NCBI RefSeq assembly: GCF_014207985.1
Contig: NZ_JACHMI010000001.1
Coordinates: forward strand, 6,493,001-6,557,000
Direction of reading: 5' to 3'
DNA: 64,000 bases
From: Nonomuraea rubra
GTDB lineage: Bacteria > Actinomycetota > Actinomycetes > Streptosporangiales > Streptosporangiaceae
Positions 8,221 to 17,245 of the stretch are shown piece after piece. A model generated the notes under the pieces. It had not been told where the DNA came from. It did no database searches and worked only from the letters and a program-made list of their open reading frames with translations. Within the stretch, counting starts at the first letter, position 1. Every line of letters begins with the position of its first letter. Made by a program: the position numbers and the translations under genes.

Positions 8221-8805
8221 CAGGCGGGGGTCCAGGCGGAGGTCACGGCCGAGGTCGGCGATCTTGCCGCGCTGGTCGAGCAGGCCGGCGGCAGCGCGTA
8301 CGTGTTCGGCCACTCCTCCGGCGCGTTCCTCGCGCTGGAGGCGAGCCTGCGGGGTGTGGGCGTGGCCGGGCTGGCGCTGTTCGAGCCGCCGCCGGCCGGT
8401 GGCGAGGAGGGTGCGGAGCTGCTGGAGCGGCTGCGGAAGCTGGTGTGCGAGGGGCGCCGGGGCGAGGCGGTGGAGGCGTTCCAGGCGGCGGTGGGGCTGC
8501 CGCAGGAGATGATCTCCGGGATGCGGGAATCGCCGTTCCGGCCGGTGCTGGAGGCGATCGCGCCGACCCTGGTGTACGACGCCGCGGTGACGAACGCGGC
8601 CGATCTTGCACGGTACGCCGCCGTCACCGTGCCGGCCCTCGTTGTCGACAGCCTGGCCAGTCCGGACCGCCTGCGTACGGCGTCCAGGCAGGTGGCGCAG
8701 GCGGTGCCGGGGGCGGCGCGGCGCAGCCTGCCCGGCGGGTTCCACGACGTCGAGGCGGGGGTGCTGGCGCCGGAGCTGATCGGGTTCTTCGGCCGGGCGG
8801 GGTGA
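8221..8805 (+). pseudogene. 5'-truncated alpha/beta hydrolase
   Basis: The reading frame begins abruptly at about DLAALVEQAGGSAYVFGHSSGA, which is the nucleophile elbow region normally found some 80-100 residues into this family, and continues to the catalytic His region (PGGFHDVEAG). No ATG or GTG with a ribosome site precedes the elbow, and the first third (oxyanion strand, RGxGxS loop) is missing. It looks like the remnant of a gene whose front was removed when it came to abut the hydrolase that ends at 8200. Confidence 0.7.
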
Positions 8806-8924
8806 CACCCGGGCTCGGGTTTCGGCGGACTATTGAGCGAAAACCCGGTGTGGCGCTGCTGGAAGCTTCAAGATCGCTACGTATAGTGATGGCCGATGGC
8901 ACTCCGTGATTACAGGGGGAGATC

Positions 8925-9245
8925 ATGAGAAAGAGCCTCACCGCCACCGGCGGGGCGCTGCTCGCCGCGGCCGTACTGTTCGGCGCGGCCGGCTCCGCGG
9001 TCGCCGACGACGGCAAGGACTACGCCTGGGCCGAGGACTGGGTCAAGCACCCGCAGCACTGCGGCCTGGGCATGAACGACGACTCGACCTACCAGCACGT
9101 CACCAAGCACGGCGTCTTCGCCGGCACCCGCGACGCCGACGTCTGCAAGAAGTTCGAGTCCAAGGACTACCGGGAACACTGGGCGGGCGATGACGACGGC
9201 GGCGACGACGGCGGCGACGACGCCGACGACCTCGCTGGCGACTGA
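8925..9245 (+). CDS. Small secreted protein with acidic tail
   Basis: 106 residues. A Sec signal peptide (RK then LLAAAVLFGAAGSAVADD, predicted cleavage after AVA near residue 27) is followed by a mature part of about 80 residues with two cysteines (HCGLGMND and DVCKKFE) that could form a disulfide, and a run of Asp/Gly repeats at the end that may bind cations. GGGGGAG lies six bases before the ATG, and a TATAGT -10-like element sits near 8883. I recognise no family; secreted single-copy proteins of this style are common in actinomycetes. Confidence 0.75.
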   Translation: MRKSLTATGGALLAAAVLFGAAGSAVADDGKDYAWAEDWVKHPQHCGLGMNDDSTYQHVTKHGVFAGTRDADVCKKFESKDYREHWAGDDDGGDDGGDDADDLAGD

Positions 9246-9268
9246 CGAGAGCTGAGCTTTCGGCGTAC

Positions 9269-9308
9269 GGCTGTCCCGGTACCCGCCCTGCGCGGGGCCG
9301 GGACAGCC
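9269..9308 (+). terminator. Stem-loop terminator
   Basis: GGCTGTCCCGG (9269-9279) pairs perfectly with CCGGGACAGCC (9298-9308) around an 18-base loop, 23 bases after the stop of the secreted-protein gene. Confidence 0.7.
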
Positions 9309-9396
9309 GCCGTTCGGGCTCCTCAGCCGGCCCTCCCCGGTTCCATCGAGTACTCTCTGGACGACTCGGCCCATCGCATGATCGGCACGGCTGATA

Positions 9397-9413
9397 TCCT
9401 TATGGCGTAAGGA
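9397..9413. promoter_or_regulatory. Putative TetR operator
   Basis: TCCTTA-TGGCG-TAAGGA, a perfect 6-base inverted repeat 25 bases upstream of the TetR gene start, well placed for autoregulation. Confidence 0.5.
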
Positions 9414-9437
9414 ATTGTCCGCCCCGGGAGTTCCGCG

Positions 9438-10208
9438 TTGGTCGTCTTCGCAGGTCAGGGTGATGCGCGGCGGTCGATGGCGCTGTTGTGGCGCAGCGGC
9501 GGGGAGCCGGACGAGGTGCGGCCGGGCCCCAAGCCGGGGCTGAGCGTGGACGTGATCATCGAGGCCGCGATCGAGGTGGCCGACAGCGAGGGCATGGCGG
9601 CGCTGTCCATGCGCAAGGTCGGCGAACGGCTGGGCCGCACGGGCATGGCGCTGTACACGTACGTGCCGAACAAGGGCGAGCTGGTCGACCTGATGTACGA
9701 CCGCGTGCTGGCCGAACTGCCCACCGCGTACGACGCGCGCGCGGGCTGGCGCCCGGCCGTGGCCTCGTGGGCGGAGCACACGCTGGCCTTCTACCTGCGC
9801 CATCCCTGGGTGCTGCAGGTGTCGCAGGCCCGGCCGGTGCTGGGGCCGAACGAGTTCGCGACGCTGGAGAGCGTGGTGTCGATCCTGCGCGCCACGGGGC
9901 TGGGGCCGCGTGACACGCGCGGGGTGGTGTCGCTGCTGTTCGACTTCGTACGGGGTGCGGCCAGGACGGTCACCGAGTCGCGGCTGGCGCCCTCGGCGAC
10001 CGGGGTGTCGGACGAGGAGTGGTGGCGAACCCGCTCGCACCTGCTGGAGGAGGTGGCGCCGGGCTTCACCGACCAGTACCCGATGGTGGCGTGGGTGGAG
10101 TCCGAGGACGGCGGCGAGCCCGGCGCGGGCGACACGTTCGCGATCGGCCTGAACGTGCTGCTCGACGGCATCGAAGCGACCGTGGCGAAGGCACAGCCAC
10201 CCGGCTGA
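9438..10208 (+). CDS. TetR/AcrR family regulator
   Basis: 256 residues. HTH near residues 55-80 (LSMRKVGERLGRTGMALYTYVPNKGELVDLM) and a C-terminal domain of the tetracycline-repressor-like class. A TTG at 9438 with GGGAG eight bases before it is used; ATG 9477 is in frame but lacks a site. A palindrome at 9397-9413 is the likely operator. No obvious target gene adjoins on the same side; the next genes are on the other strand. Confidence 0.85.
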   Translation: MVVFAGQGDARRSMALLWRSGGEPDEVRPGPKPGLSVDVIIEAAIEVADSEGMAALSMRKVGERLGRTGMALYTYVPNKGELVDLMYDRVLAELPTAYDARAGWRPAVASWAEHTLAFYLRHPWVLQVSQARPVLGPNEFATLESVVSILRATGLGPRDTRGVVSLLFDFVRGAARTVTESRLAPSATGVSDEEWWRTRSHLLEEVAPGFTDQYPMVAWVESEDGGEPGAGDTFAIGLNVLLDGIEATVAKAQPPG

Positions 10209-10278
10209 CCCGCCGTGACGAAGGCACGGCCACCCGCCGGCCGTCACAAGAAGGGCGCGCGTCCGTCCGGCCCGCCCG

Positions 10279-10623
10279 CTAAGGGACGCGGCCTGACAGG
10301 CGGGCCGCCAGTTCGGCCTCGTCGCGGACGAACCAGAGGTGCTCCCCCCGGTTCGCCTCGGCGATCCAGGCGCGCACCGCGTTGCTGGCGGCGGCGTGCC
10401 CGCCGGCGTCACCCACGATGGCCAGCCCCAGCCGGTAGTTGGCGAACTTCTGCGTGATCTCGCCCGCCACGCCGCTGCTCAGCGTGAAGAAGTCCGCGGG
10501 CAGCCGCTCGATGGGCACGGCCACCCAGGTGACCTCGCGTCCCCAGGTCTCCGCGATGAGGTCGAGCACGTCGGCGGTCCCGTTCAGGGGCGCGCCGTCC
10601 GCGTAGTGGTAGCCGTCGGGCAT
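10279..10623 (-). CDS. DUF4180 protein
   Basis: 114 residues. The segment SGVAGEITQKFANYRLGLAIVGD followed by AWIAEANRGEHLWFV matches the DUF4180 family, a small alpha/beta domain seen beside transcription regulators. No catalytic residues are known. It is 48 bases downstream of the excisionase-type HTH gene on the same strand and probably co-transcribed with it. Confidence 0.8.
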   Translation of the reverse strand: MPDGYHYADGAPLNGTADVLDLIAETWGREVTWVAVPIERLPADFFTLSSGVAGEITQKFANYRLGLAIVGDAGGHAAASNAVRAWIAEANRGEHLWFVRDEAELAARLSGRVP

Positions 10624-10671
10624 GGTTGATCTCCAGGATGTCGATGACGTGTCGAAAGCGGGGGCGGCCGT

Positions 10672-11073
10672 TCAGTCCCGTACCAGGGCGTCGATGATGC
10701 GCAGCACCTGCGCGCTCTCCTCCAGCCCGCCCAGGACGACGATCTTGAGGTGCTCGCGCTCCTCGTCGTAGACGAACTGCACGCGCACGCCGTTCGGCCG
10801 GCCCGACAGGGAGCCCATGACCATGGTGCTGACGCGGTCCAGGTCGCGCCTGCCGAGGCCGTCGATCTGCACGATCGCGGACACCTCGGCGTGACGCGGC
10901 CTGGCGGCCGCGACGGCGGGCAGGCCGGTGAACGCCGCGAGGTCCTCCCTGGCGATGCGGTACTGCCTGCCGATGCGCACGGCGGGCAGCCGCCCGTCCC
11001 GTACGTAGTTACGGACGGTCTTGACGTGCAGGCCCAGGAGGTCCGCCACCTGCTCCACGGTGTATTGCTCCAT
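10672..11073 (-). CDS. Excisionase-type (MerR-like) HTH DNA-binding protein
   Basis: 133 residues. The first 55 residues form a helix-turn-helix of the excisionase/HTH_17 type (YTVEQVADLLGLHVKTVRNYVRDGRLPAVRIGRQYRI); the remaining 75 residues are an uncharacterised sensing or dimerisation domain. Despite the family name no integrase is adjacent, so a regulatory role is more likely than excision. ATG 11073 lies just downstream of CCTATC...GATAGG arms (11080-11110), possibly an operator. Confidence 0.8.
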   Translation of the reverse strand: MEQYTVEQVADLLGLHVKTVRNYVRDGRLPAVRIGRQYRIAREDLAAFTGLPAVAAARPRHAEVSAIVQIDGLGRRDLDRVSTMVMGSLSGRPNGVRVQFVYDEEREHLKIVVLGGLEESAQVLRIIDALVRD

Positions 11074-11117
11074 ATCGCTCCCTATCTTGCCAGACTTAAG
11101 GGAGTGATAGGGAAGGA

Positions 11118-12236
11118 TCAGGCGTGCGCCCCGACGGTGACGGGGCCGATCGTGAGGCGCGGGCGGCCCTCCATCACCTCGCCCATCCGCAGCACCTGCT
11201 CCTGGAGCTCCCCCAGCTGGCCCGGCGTGAGGTCGCGCAGCGGCTCGACCGTGACGTCGATCCGGCTGCCCGAGCGCCGCTGGTGCCAGACGCCGGCCAC
11301 GTTCCCGTCCACGAGCAGCACGGGGAAGTTGCCCGCCTGGCCGCCGTTCAGCGCCCGCCGGGCCGCGGCCCCGGCGTACAGCAGCTCGCGGGGCCGGCCC
11401 GCGACCACGTACGCGTCGAAGTACGGCAGCAGCCGCACGCCGCGGGGCGGCTCGCCGGGCACGGCGGTGTCGCCCGCGAGCACCCAGGCCGGCCGTCCCT
11501 CCAGCCGCACCTCCTCCAGCTCCACCCCCGCGAACGCCGCCTTCGCCCACCCCACGGAGCCGCCGGCCCACTGGGCGAACTCCGCGGGCGTGGCGGGCCC
11601 GTACGCCCGCAGGTAGGCCCCGGCCAGCCAGGCGGGCCCGTCCGTCGCCGGCGGGGCCTCCGGCGCGGCGGTGTAGGTGACCTTGCGGCCGCGTCCGGCG
11701 CCGAAGACGAACGCGCCCCGGTGCGCCGCCAGGTGCATGACCTGCCGCCAGCGCGGCCAGTAGGTCTGGAACGCGGGCATGACCAGGTCGCCCGCCCACG
11801 GCCCGGTGGCCGCGACGACCGCCTCGCTCAGCTCGTCCATCGTCAGCTCGGCGCCCTGGAGCGCGTCGCGGATGGCCGCCACCACCTGGTCGCTCTGCTC
11901 GTCCGTCATCCGGATGGACGCCGGGGCGGGCGTGGCGGGCAGCGTGGACAGGGCGGCGACCCATCTGGGCAGGTCGCGGGCGGGCAGCAGGTGAACGGTG
12001 CCGCGCGGGCCGTGCGTCTTGACCAGGCTTCGCTCCTTCCACAGCGCCTCGCGCACGTGGACGCGGGTGACGCCGTCGAGCCGCAGCCCGACGGACAGCT
12101 CGGCGGCGGCCATGACCTGGGCGTGCGCGCCGCACATGGCGGCCACCGTCTCCTCAGGGCCGCCAGGTGCGGCGCTGACGAGCCCGGCGCGCTCCAGCCG
12201 TCTCGCGCTGACCTGCGGCCACGACAGTTCGATCAC
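11118..12236 (-). CDS. Winged-helix DNA-binding domain protein (HTH_42/AlkZ-like)
   Basis: 372 residues of the HTH_42 family, which includes the AlkZ interstrand-crosslink glycosylases and many uncharacterised actinobacterial relatives. Family landmarks: N-terminal ARRLERAGL, HGPRGTVHLLPARDLPRW, and C-terminal RLLPYFDAYVVAGR...FPVLLVDGNVAGVWHQRR. AlkZ proper has a QxQ catalytic motif; I cannot place one with confidence, so glycosylase activity is unproven. GTG 12236 is preceded by GAGAGGG. A second family member is at 42921-43973. Confidence 0.82.
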   Translation of the reverse strand: MIELSWPQVSARRLERAGLVSAAPGGPEETVAAMCGAHAQVMAAAELSVGLRLDGVTRVHVREALWKERSLVKTHGPRGTVHLLPARDLPRWVAALSTLPATPAPASIRMTDEQSDQVVAAIRDALQGAELTMDELSEAVVAATGPWAGDLVMPAFQTYWPRWRQVMHLAAHRGAFVFGAGRGRKVTYTAAPEAPPATDGPAWLAGAYLRAYGPATPAEFAQWAGGSVGWAKAAFAGVELEEVRLEGRPAWVLAGDTAVPGEPPRGVRLLPYFDAYVVAGRPRELLYAGAAARRALNGGQAGNFPVLLVDGNVAGVWHQRRSGSRIDVTVEPLRDLTPGQLGELQEQVLRMGEVMEGRPRLTIGPVTVGAHA

Positions 12237-12370
12237 GGGAATGTGCCCTCTCTTCCGTCCGACGGCACCCACAGTACGAGGCAATGCGGAAAGGTTCCTT
12301 CCGCAAGGGCGAAAGCGTTGAAAGTGGACGACAAGTGATCTTCCAGTCGATCCCATTAGTCTCACGGGTC

Positions 12371-13909
12371 ATGATCCGCCTCAGTCCCGCCCTCGGGCCG
12401 CTCACCCCCCGTCAGCGCTGGCGCAGGGCCCGGCTCCAGGCCTACTCCTGGACCCTGACCGGCGCGTACCGGCTGGGCACCCTGAACCCCGCGATCTGGC
12501 GCATGGTCGCCCGCGGCTACCACCCCGCGCTCGACTGGGTCGCGGCCCGCCACGCCAGGGTGGCCTGCCAGTTCGCGGCCGTGGACGTGCCCGCCTACCG
12601 CCACTTCCTGAACACGCGCGACGCCGGGCGGGCCCGCCTGCTGGCCGACTTCCCGGAGACGACCAAGCAGAACTACGCCGGCGCGTACGACGAGGCCAGC
12701 CGCTGCCAGGAGGGCAGGCTGCACCGGCCCGGCGTGATCGTGGACGAGTCGTCGGGGTCCAGCGGCAAGCCGTACAACTGGGTACGCGGGCCGCGCGAGC
12801 TGCAGGGCATCTACCGCAACGCCGCCGGGTACATCGGGCTGGTCTTCCCCGGCAGGCGGCTGTTCGTGATCAACGCGTACTCGATGGGCGCCTGGGCCAC
12901 CGGCACCACCACCGGGGCCGCCATGGCGCGCATCGCGATGGTCAAGAACACCGGCCCCGACCTGGAGAAGATCGCCGACACGCTGGAGCACTTCGGCCCC
13001 GGCTACGACTACGTGGTGGCGGCGTACCCGCCGTTCCTCAAGCACCTGCGCGACCGCCTCGACGAGGCGGGCTTCCCGTGGGAGGACTACCGCATCCGCG
13101 GCATGGTCGGCGGCGAGGGCATGACGGAGGCGCTGCGCGACTACCTGGAGGAGCGCTTCGAGGAGGTGCGCTCCGGCTACGGCGCCAGTGACCTGACGAT
13201 CGGCATGGGCGCGGAGAGCGGCTTCAGCGTACGGCTGCGCAAGCGCCTGGCCACCGACCAGCGGCTGCGCGACGCCCTGCTCGGCCCCGGCGAGCAGCGG
13301 CTGCCGATGATCTTCCACTACAACCCGCTGGAGACGTTCCTGGAGGTGAACGCCGACGGCGAGCTGCTGTGCACGATCAACACCAAGAGCTGCCTGCAGC
13401 CCAAGCTGCGCTACAACGTCGGCGACGAGGCCAGGCTGCACCCGCTCGCCGAGGTCCGGCGGGCGCTGGGCGAGGACGACTACGCGGCCATGTGGACCGA
13501 CGAGCGGATGAACCTGCCGCTGCTGTTCCTGTTCGGCCGCAAGGACTCGACGATCTCGTACATGGGGGCCAACCTCTACCCGCAGGACGTCGAGTACGGC
13601 CTCTACCAGGGCAACCCGTACGCCGCCGCGATCAACCGGTTCTGCCTGTCGCTGGAGGAGCTGCCCGGCCTGGAGTACCGCCCGGTGATCAACCTGGAGG
13701 TGCGCGGCGAGGTCGATCATGGGGTGCTGGCGGAGATCTGCCGCAAGGGGGTCGTGGCGCACCTGAGCGCGGTCTCCCGCGACTTCGCCGAGTCGCTGAA
13801 GGAGGACCCGACGGCCGCCGATCTGCGGATCAAGGTGTTCGGGCTGGGCGAGGGGCCGTTCGCGCGGCTGACGAAGATGAAGAATGTCTATCTGGTGAAG
13901 GACGCATGA
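12371..13909 (+). CDS. CapK/PaaK-like acyl-adenylating enzyme
   Basis: 512 residues of the ANL (AMP-forming ligase) superfamily, closest in style to CapK/phenylacetate-CoA ligase-like proteins. The phosphate loop SSGSSGKP is at residues 127-134; VGGEGMTEALRDYLEE and SGYGASDLTIGMGAE form the adenine-binding part, and RYNVGDEARL the hinge approach. It should activate a carboxylic acid as an adenylate. First gene of a four-gene operon in which every junction is a four-base overlap. ATG 12371 is chosen since the residues coded upstream do not look like protein. The acyl substrate is unknown. Confidence 0.8.
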   Translation: MIRLSPALGPLTPRQRWRRARLQAYSWTLTGAYRLGTLNPAIWRMVARGYHPALDWVAARHARVACQFAAVDVPAYRHFLNTRDAGRARLLADFPETTKQNYAGAYDEASRCQEGRLHRPGVIVDESSGSSGKPYNWVRGPRELQGIYRNAAGYIGLVFPGRRLFVINAYSMGAWATGTTTGAAMARIAMVKNTGPDLEKIADTLEHFGPGYDYVVAAYPPFLKHLRDRLDEAGFPWEDYRIRGMVGGEGMTEALRDYLEERFEEVRSGYGASDLTIGMGAESGFSVRLRKRLATDQRLRDALLGPGEQRLPMIFHYNPLETFLEVNADGELLCTINTKSCLQPKLRYNVGDEARLHPLAEVRRALGEDDYAAMWTDERMNLPLLFLFGRKDSTISYMGANLYPQDVEYGLYQGNPYAAAINRFCLSLEELPGLEYRPVINLEVRGEVDHGVLAEICRKGVVAHLSAVSRDFAESLKEDPTAADLRIKVFGLGEGPFARLTKMKNVYLVKDA

Positions 13910-14352
13910 GGACCACCGATTTCAGCAGGACGCCGCCCCAGGGGCAGGCGGCGGCGATGTTCGTCGGGGCGACCCGTTACCGGGGGCCGCTGTCGATCCT
14001 GACGCTCACGCTGACGTGGTTCCGGATGGTGCGCGACATGAAGCGTATGCGCGGCTACCGCTGGCACAAGATCTACTGGGAGTTCCCGTACACGCTGGGC
14101 ACCCTGGCCTTCTTCGAGGACCGCGACGCGCTGCTGCGCTTCGCCCGCAGCCGCCACCACCGCAAGCTCATGCAGTGGGTGACGGACGGCACGAAGAACG
14201 CCACCGGCGGCTACATCCGGCTCTACAACGCCGAGCCCGAGGGGTACAGCAACGGGATCTGGCGGGCCGAGGGCGGGGAGATGGCGCACATCGAGACGTT
14301 CACGCCGCTGTCCACCGAGACCGGCGACGGCCCGGCGGTGAGAAGGGCATGA
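13906..14352 (+). CDS. Small dimeric alpha/beta-barrel protein (DUF4188/ABM-like)
   Basis: 148 residues. The pattern FVGATRYRGP...WHKIYWEFPYTLGTLAFFEDRDALLRFARSRHHRKLMQW...NATGGYIRLYNAEP resembles the ferredoxin-like barrels of the DUF4188 and antibiotic-biosynthesis-monooxygenase group; several His residues (RSRHH) could bind haem or a metal. Its ATG overlaps the preceding stop (ATGA), and its own stop overlaps the next ATG, so its product is made stoichiometrically with the adenylating enzyme. Reaction unknown. Confidence 0.65.
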   Translation: MRTTDFSRTPPQGQAAAMFVGATRYRGPLSILTLTLTWFRMVRDMKRMRGYRWHKIYWEFPYTLGTLAFFEDRDALLRFARSRHHRKLMQWVTDGTKNATGGYIRLYNAEPEGYSNGIWRAEGGEMAHIETFTPLSTETGDGPAVRRA

Positions 14353-15416
14353 TCCCCGTCGAGTCCCGCCGCGACCTGCGCGACTTCCTCACCTTCACCG
14401 ACGACCTGTACGCGGGCGAGGAACGGTTCGTGCCGCCGCTGCACGCCACGGTCCGCGGGTGGCACCGGCGGGGCGTGCGGCTGTTCCTGCTGCGGCGCGG
14501 CGGCCGGGTCGTCGCGCGCACGACGCTGCACACCGACGCCGCGCTGGACGCCAAACTGGGGCGGGAGACCCAGCTGTTCGGGCTGACGGAGTTCGCCGAG
14601 GAGGCGGCCGAGGAGCTGTTCGAGGCGATCTGCGCGGCCGGGCTCGCGGCGGGCAGGAAGGCGGCGTTCGGGCCCGTGTCGCTGCTGCCCAACCAGGCGG
14701 GCGGGGTGATCACGTCCGGGTTCGGGGAGCGCGGGTTCATCGACAGCGCCTGGAACCGGCCGTACTATCCGGCCGCCTACGAGGCGTACGGGTTCAGCCG
14801 GCGCTTCGAGTCCGACACCTGGATCTGCCCGGTGCCGGAGGAGCCGGTGTTCGCCTTCGACGACGCCCGGATCCGCGCCGAGGAGCTGCGGGTGCACCGC
14901 GGGGACCGGCGGCGGGTGCGCGAGCAGCTCCCCATCCTGCGGGAGATGCTGAACACCAGCTTCGCGCAGCTCGGCTACTACACCGAGATCTCCGCCGAGC
15001 AGCTCGCCGAGCAGACGGACGGGCTGGCGTACCTGCTGGACGAGGCGCTGCTGCTGTACCTGACGAAGGCGGGGCGGCCGATCGCGTTCGTGCTGTGCCT
15101 GCCCGACATCTCCAGCCTCGTCGCGGAGATCCGCGGCAACCTGCACCTCCTCCACCAGCTCCGGCTGCTCGCCACCCGCTCCCGCTACCGCCGCGAGGCC
15201 GTGCTCATCATCAAGGGCACGATCCCGGACGAGCAGGGGCACGGCTACATGCGGCTGCTGTCGCGGGAGCTGCACGACGGGCTGCGCCGGGGCGGCTACC
15301 ACACGCTGCGCAGCACGTACGTGGAGCGCGACAACCCCGGCTCGGCCGCCCAGTTCGCCGCGATGGGCGGGCGTCCGCTGCACGGCTACACCTTCTACGA
15401 CAAGGAGCTCGCGTGA
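14349..15416 (+). CDS. Long GNAT-like N-acyltransferase
   Basis: 355 residues. The protein shows two GNAT-like halves: an N-terminal part (RDLRDFLTFTDDLYAGEERFVPPL, then LFLLRRGGRVVARTTLH) common in long GNAT-like proteins of biosynthetic loci, and a C-terminal part ending in GYMRLLSRELHDGL and HTLRSTYVERDNPGSAAQFAAMGGRPLHGYTFYDKEL. It probably transfers an acyl group, perhaps the one activated by the neighbouring adenylating enzyme. Start ATG 14349 overlaps the upstream stop. Confidence 0.7.
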   Translation: MIPVESRRDLRDFLTFTDDLYAGEERFVPPLHATVRGWHRRGVRLFLLRRGGRVVARTTLHTDAALDAKLGRETQLFGLTEFAEEAAEELFEAICAAGLAAGRKAAFGPVSLLPNQAGGVITSGFGERGFIDSAWNRPYYPAAYEAYGFSRRFESDTWICPVPEEPVFAFDDARIRAEELRVHRGDRRRVREQLPILREMLNTSFAQLGYYTEISAEQLAEQTDGLAYLLDEALLLYLTKAGRPIAFVLCLPDISSLVAEIRGNLHLLHQLRLLATRSRYRREAVLIIKGTIPDEQGHGYMRLLSRELHDGLRRGGYHTLRSTYVERDNPGSAAQFAAMGGRPLHGYTFYDKELA

Positions 15417-16333
15417 GACAGCTCCGGGCGCTGGAGCCCGACTTCTGGCGGGCGCCCAGCGCGCACAACACGCAGCCGTGGACGCTCACCTACGCCGACG
15501 GCCAGGCGGCCGTCGGCTGGGACCCGGCCAGGGCGCTGCCCATCAGCGACCCCACGGGGCGTGACCTGCGGCTGAGCCTGGGGGCGTTCGTCGAGTGCTG
15601 CCTGATCGTGTGCGCGGACGCGGGCCTGTCCGTCGCCTACCGGCCCGATCCCGGGCCGCTGCGGGTGGGCTTCCTGTACGGGGCCGAGAAGCCGTACGGG
15701 ACGCCGTTCACGACGGCGGACGTGCGCGCCCGGGGCGCCAACCGCGGCGAGTACCACGCGGGGCGGCTCCCGGACGAGGTGGCCGGCGCGCTGGAGGGGA
15801 CGCGCCGGCTGCCCTGCCGCGACCTGGCGGACCTGCTGCACGCCGCGGACCTGCACCAGTTCGGCGACCGGGAGGTGACGCGGGAGCTGCGGGCCTGGCT
15901 GCGGCTGACCCGGCGGCACCGCCGCTACTTCCTCGACGGCCTCAGCGACCGCGCGCTCGCGCTGACCAAGATGGAGGCGCTCGGGCTGCGGGCCTCGCTC
16001 GCCCTCTACCCGGCGCTGCGGCGGCTCGGGCTGCCCCGGGTGCTGGCCGGGGCGTCGCGGGGACTGCTGGACTACGACGGGGACGTGCTCGTGCTCGTCG
16101 GACCGGTGGACGCCGAGGTCGAGGCGGGGCGGCTGCTGATGCGGCACTGGCTGACGCTGTCGGGGCTCGGGTACACGACGCACCCGCTGAGCCAGCTCAT
16201 CGACTGCGAGGCGACCCGGCGGGAGCTGGCGCGGCGCCTCGGCGTGGCGGATCCCCGCACGTTGCTGCACGTCGCGCGGGTGGGACGGCCCCGCACGCCC
16301 GCCACTCCGTCCGCCCGGCTCCTCATGGCCTGA
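15413..16333 (+). CDS. Nitroreductase-fold protein
   Basis: 306 residues. An opening FWRAPSAHNTQPWTL matches the flavin-binding start of the Acg/nitroreductase-like fold, and RDLRLSLGAFVECCLIVCADAGL is the next conserved helix; the C-terminal half (LLMRHWLTLSGLGYTTHPLSQLID) also fits. Such proteins bind FMN and oxidise or reduce small molecules, or bind flavin only. GTG 15413 overlaps the previous stop (GTGA), completing a four-gene coupled operon. Substrate unknown. Confidence 0.75.
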   Translation: MRQLRALEPDFWRAPSAHNTQPWTLTYADGQAAVGWDPARALPISDPTGRDLRLSLGAFVECCLIVCADAGLSVAYRPDPGPLRVGFLYGAEKPYGTPFTTADVRARGANRGEYHAGRLPDEVAGALEGTRRLPCRDLADLLHAADLHQFGDREVTRELRAWLRLTRRHRRYFLDGLSDRALALTKMEALGLRASLALYPALRRLGLPRVLAGASRGLLDYDGDVLVLVGPVDAEVEAGRLLMRHWLTLSGLGYTTHPLSQLIDCEATRRELARRLGVADPRTLLHVARVGRPRTPATPSARLLMA

Positions 16334-16351
16334 CAGCGGGGCCCTGGCTGC

Positions 16352-17185
16352 TCACACGGGCACGCTCATGGAGACGGGCTCGGCGCGGGCCGCCCAGCGG
16401 CCGTCGTCGCTGCGGACCAGGCGTACCGGATGGTCGAAGCAGGCGCTGACCAGCTCGCTGGTCAGCACGCCCGCGACCGGCCCGCCGGCCAGGCAGCGGC
16501 CGTCGCGCAGCAGCATGGCGTGCGTGGTGGTGGCGGGCAGCTCCTCCAGGTGGTGCGTGACCAGCACGGTGGCCAGCGAGGGGTGCTGGGCGCGCAGCGC
16601 GTCGACGCCGGCCAGCAGCTGCTCGCGGGCGGCCAGGTCGAGGCCGGTCGCCGGCTCGTCGAGCAGCAGCAGCCGGGGCTGCGGCATGAGCCCCCTGGCG
16701 ATGAGCGCGCGGCCACGCTCGCCCTGGGACAGGGTGGCCCAGGTGTCCTGCGCCCGGTGGCTCATGCCGAGCATGGCGATCAGCTGGTCGGCCCGCTCGC
16801 TCTCCTGCCGGGTGGGCGTCCAGCGGGGCACGGACGCGGCGGTGCCGGTCAGCCCGGTCAGCACCACGTCCCGGACCCGCAGCGGCCCGTCAGGGGTGTG
16901 GCGCGGGTTGACGTGCCCCAGGTACGAGCGCAGCTCCCGCACGTCCACCCGGCCCATGGTGCGCCCCAGCACCTGGACCACGCCGCGGCTGGGATGGGTC
17001 ACGGCGCCCAGCAGGCCGAGCAGGGTGCTCTTGCCGGCGCCGTTCGCGCCCAGCAGTGCCCAGTGCTCGCCGGGGTTCACGGTGAGCGAGATGTCGCGCA
17101 GGAGGTGGCGTCCGTCGCGGACGAGCTCCACGGCGTCGGCCCGCAACACGGGGCCGCTGTCGGCTGGACGCGAGACCACGGTCAT
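16352..17185 (-). CDS. ABC transporter ATP-binding protein
   Basis: 277 residues. Walker A GANGAGKST near residue 50, signature LSQGERGRALIARG near residue 155, Walker B RLLLLDEPATGLD and switch His in VTHHLEELP. Closest in pattern to the iron-chelate/ModF-like ATPases. No permease gene adjoins, so it is an orphan ATPase; such proteins may serve a distant transporter or act in translation-associated roles. ATG 17185 is used; a TTG three codons earlier is possible. Faces the nitroreductase-like gene convergently. Confidence 0.85.
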   Translation of the reverse strand: MTVVSRPADSGPVLRADAVELVRDGRHLLRDISLTVNPGEHWALLGANGAGKSTLLGLLGAVTHPSRGVVQVLGRTMGRVDVRELRSYLGHVNPRHTPDGPLRVRDVVLTGLTGTAASVPRWTPTRQESERADQLIAMLGMSHRAQDTWATLSQGERGRALIARGLMPQPRLLLLDEPATGLDLAAREQLLAGVDALRAQHPSLATVLVTHHLEELPATTTHAMLLRDGRCLAGGPVAGVLTSELVSACFDHPVRLVRSDDGRWAARAEPVSMSVPV

Positions 17186-17245
17186 GCGGCCCAATTTATC
17201 AGGTCCTCAGACATCTGATGTTTACCCACCACCTTCCCGCAGGCT

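Noticed and set aside
12286..12304. Inverted repeat GCGGAA-N7-TTCCGC upstream of the adenylating-enzyme operon
   Set aside because: Arms are only six bases and GC-rich; not enough to call an operator without comparison.
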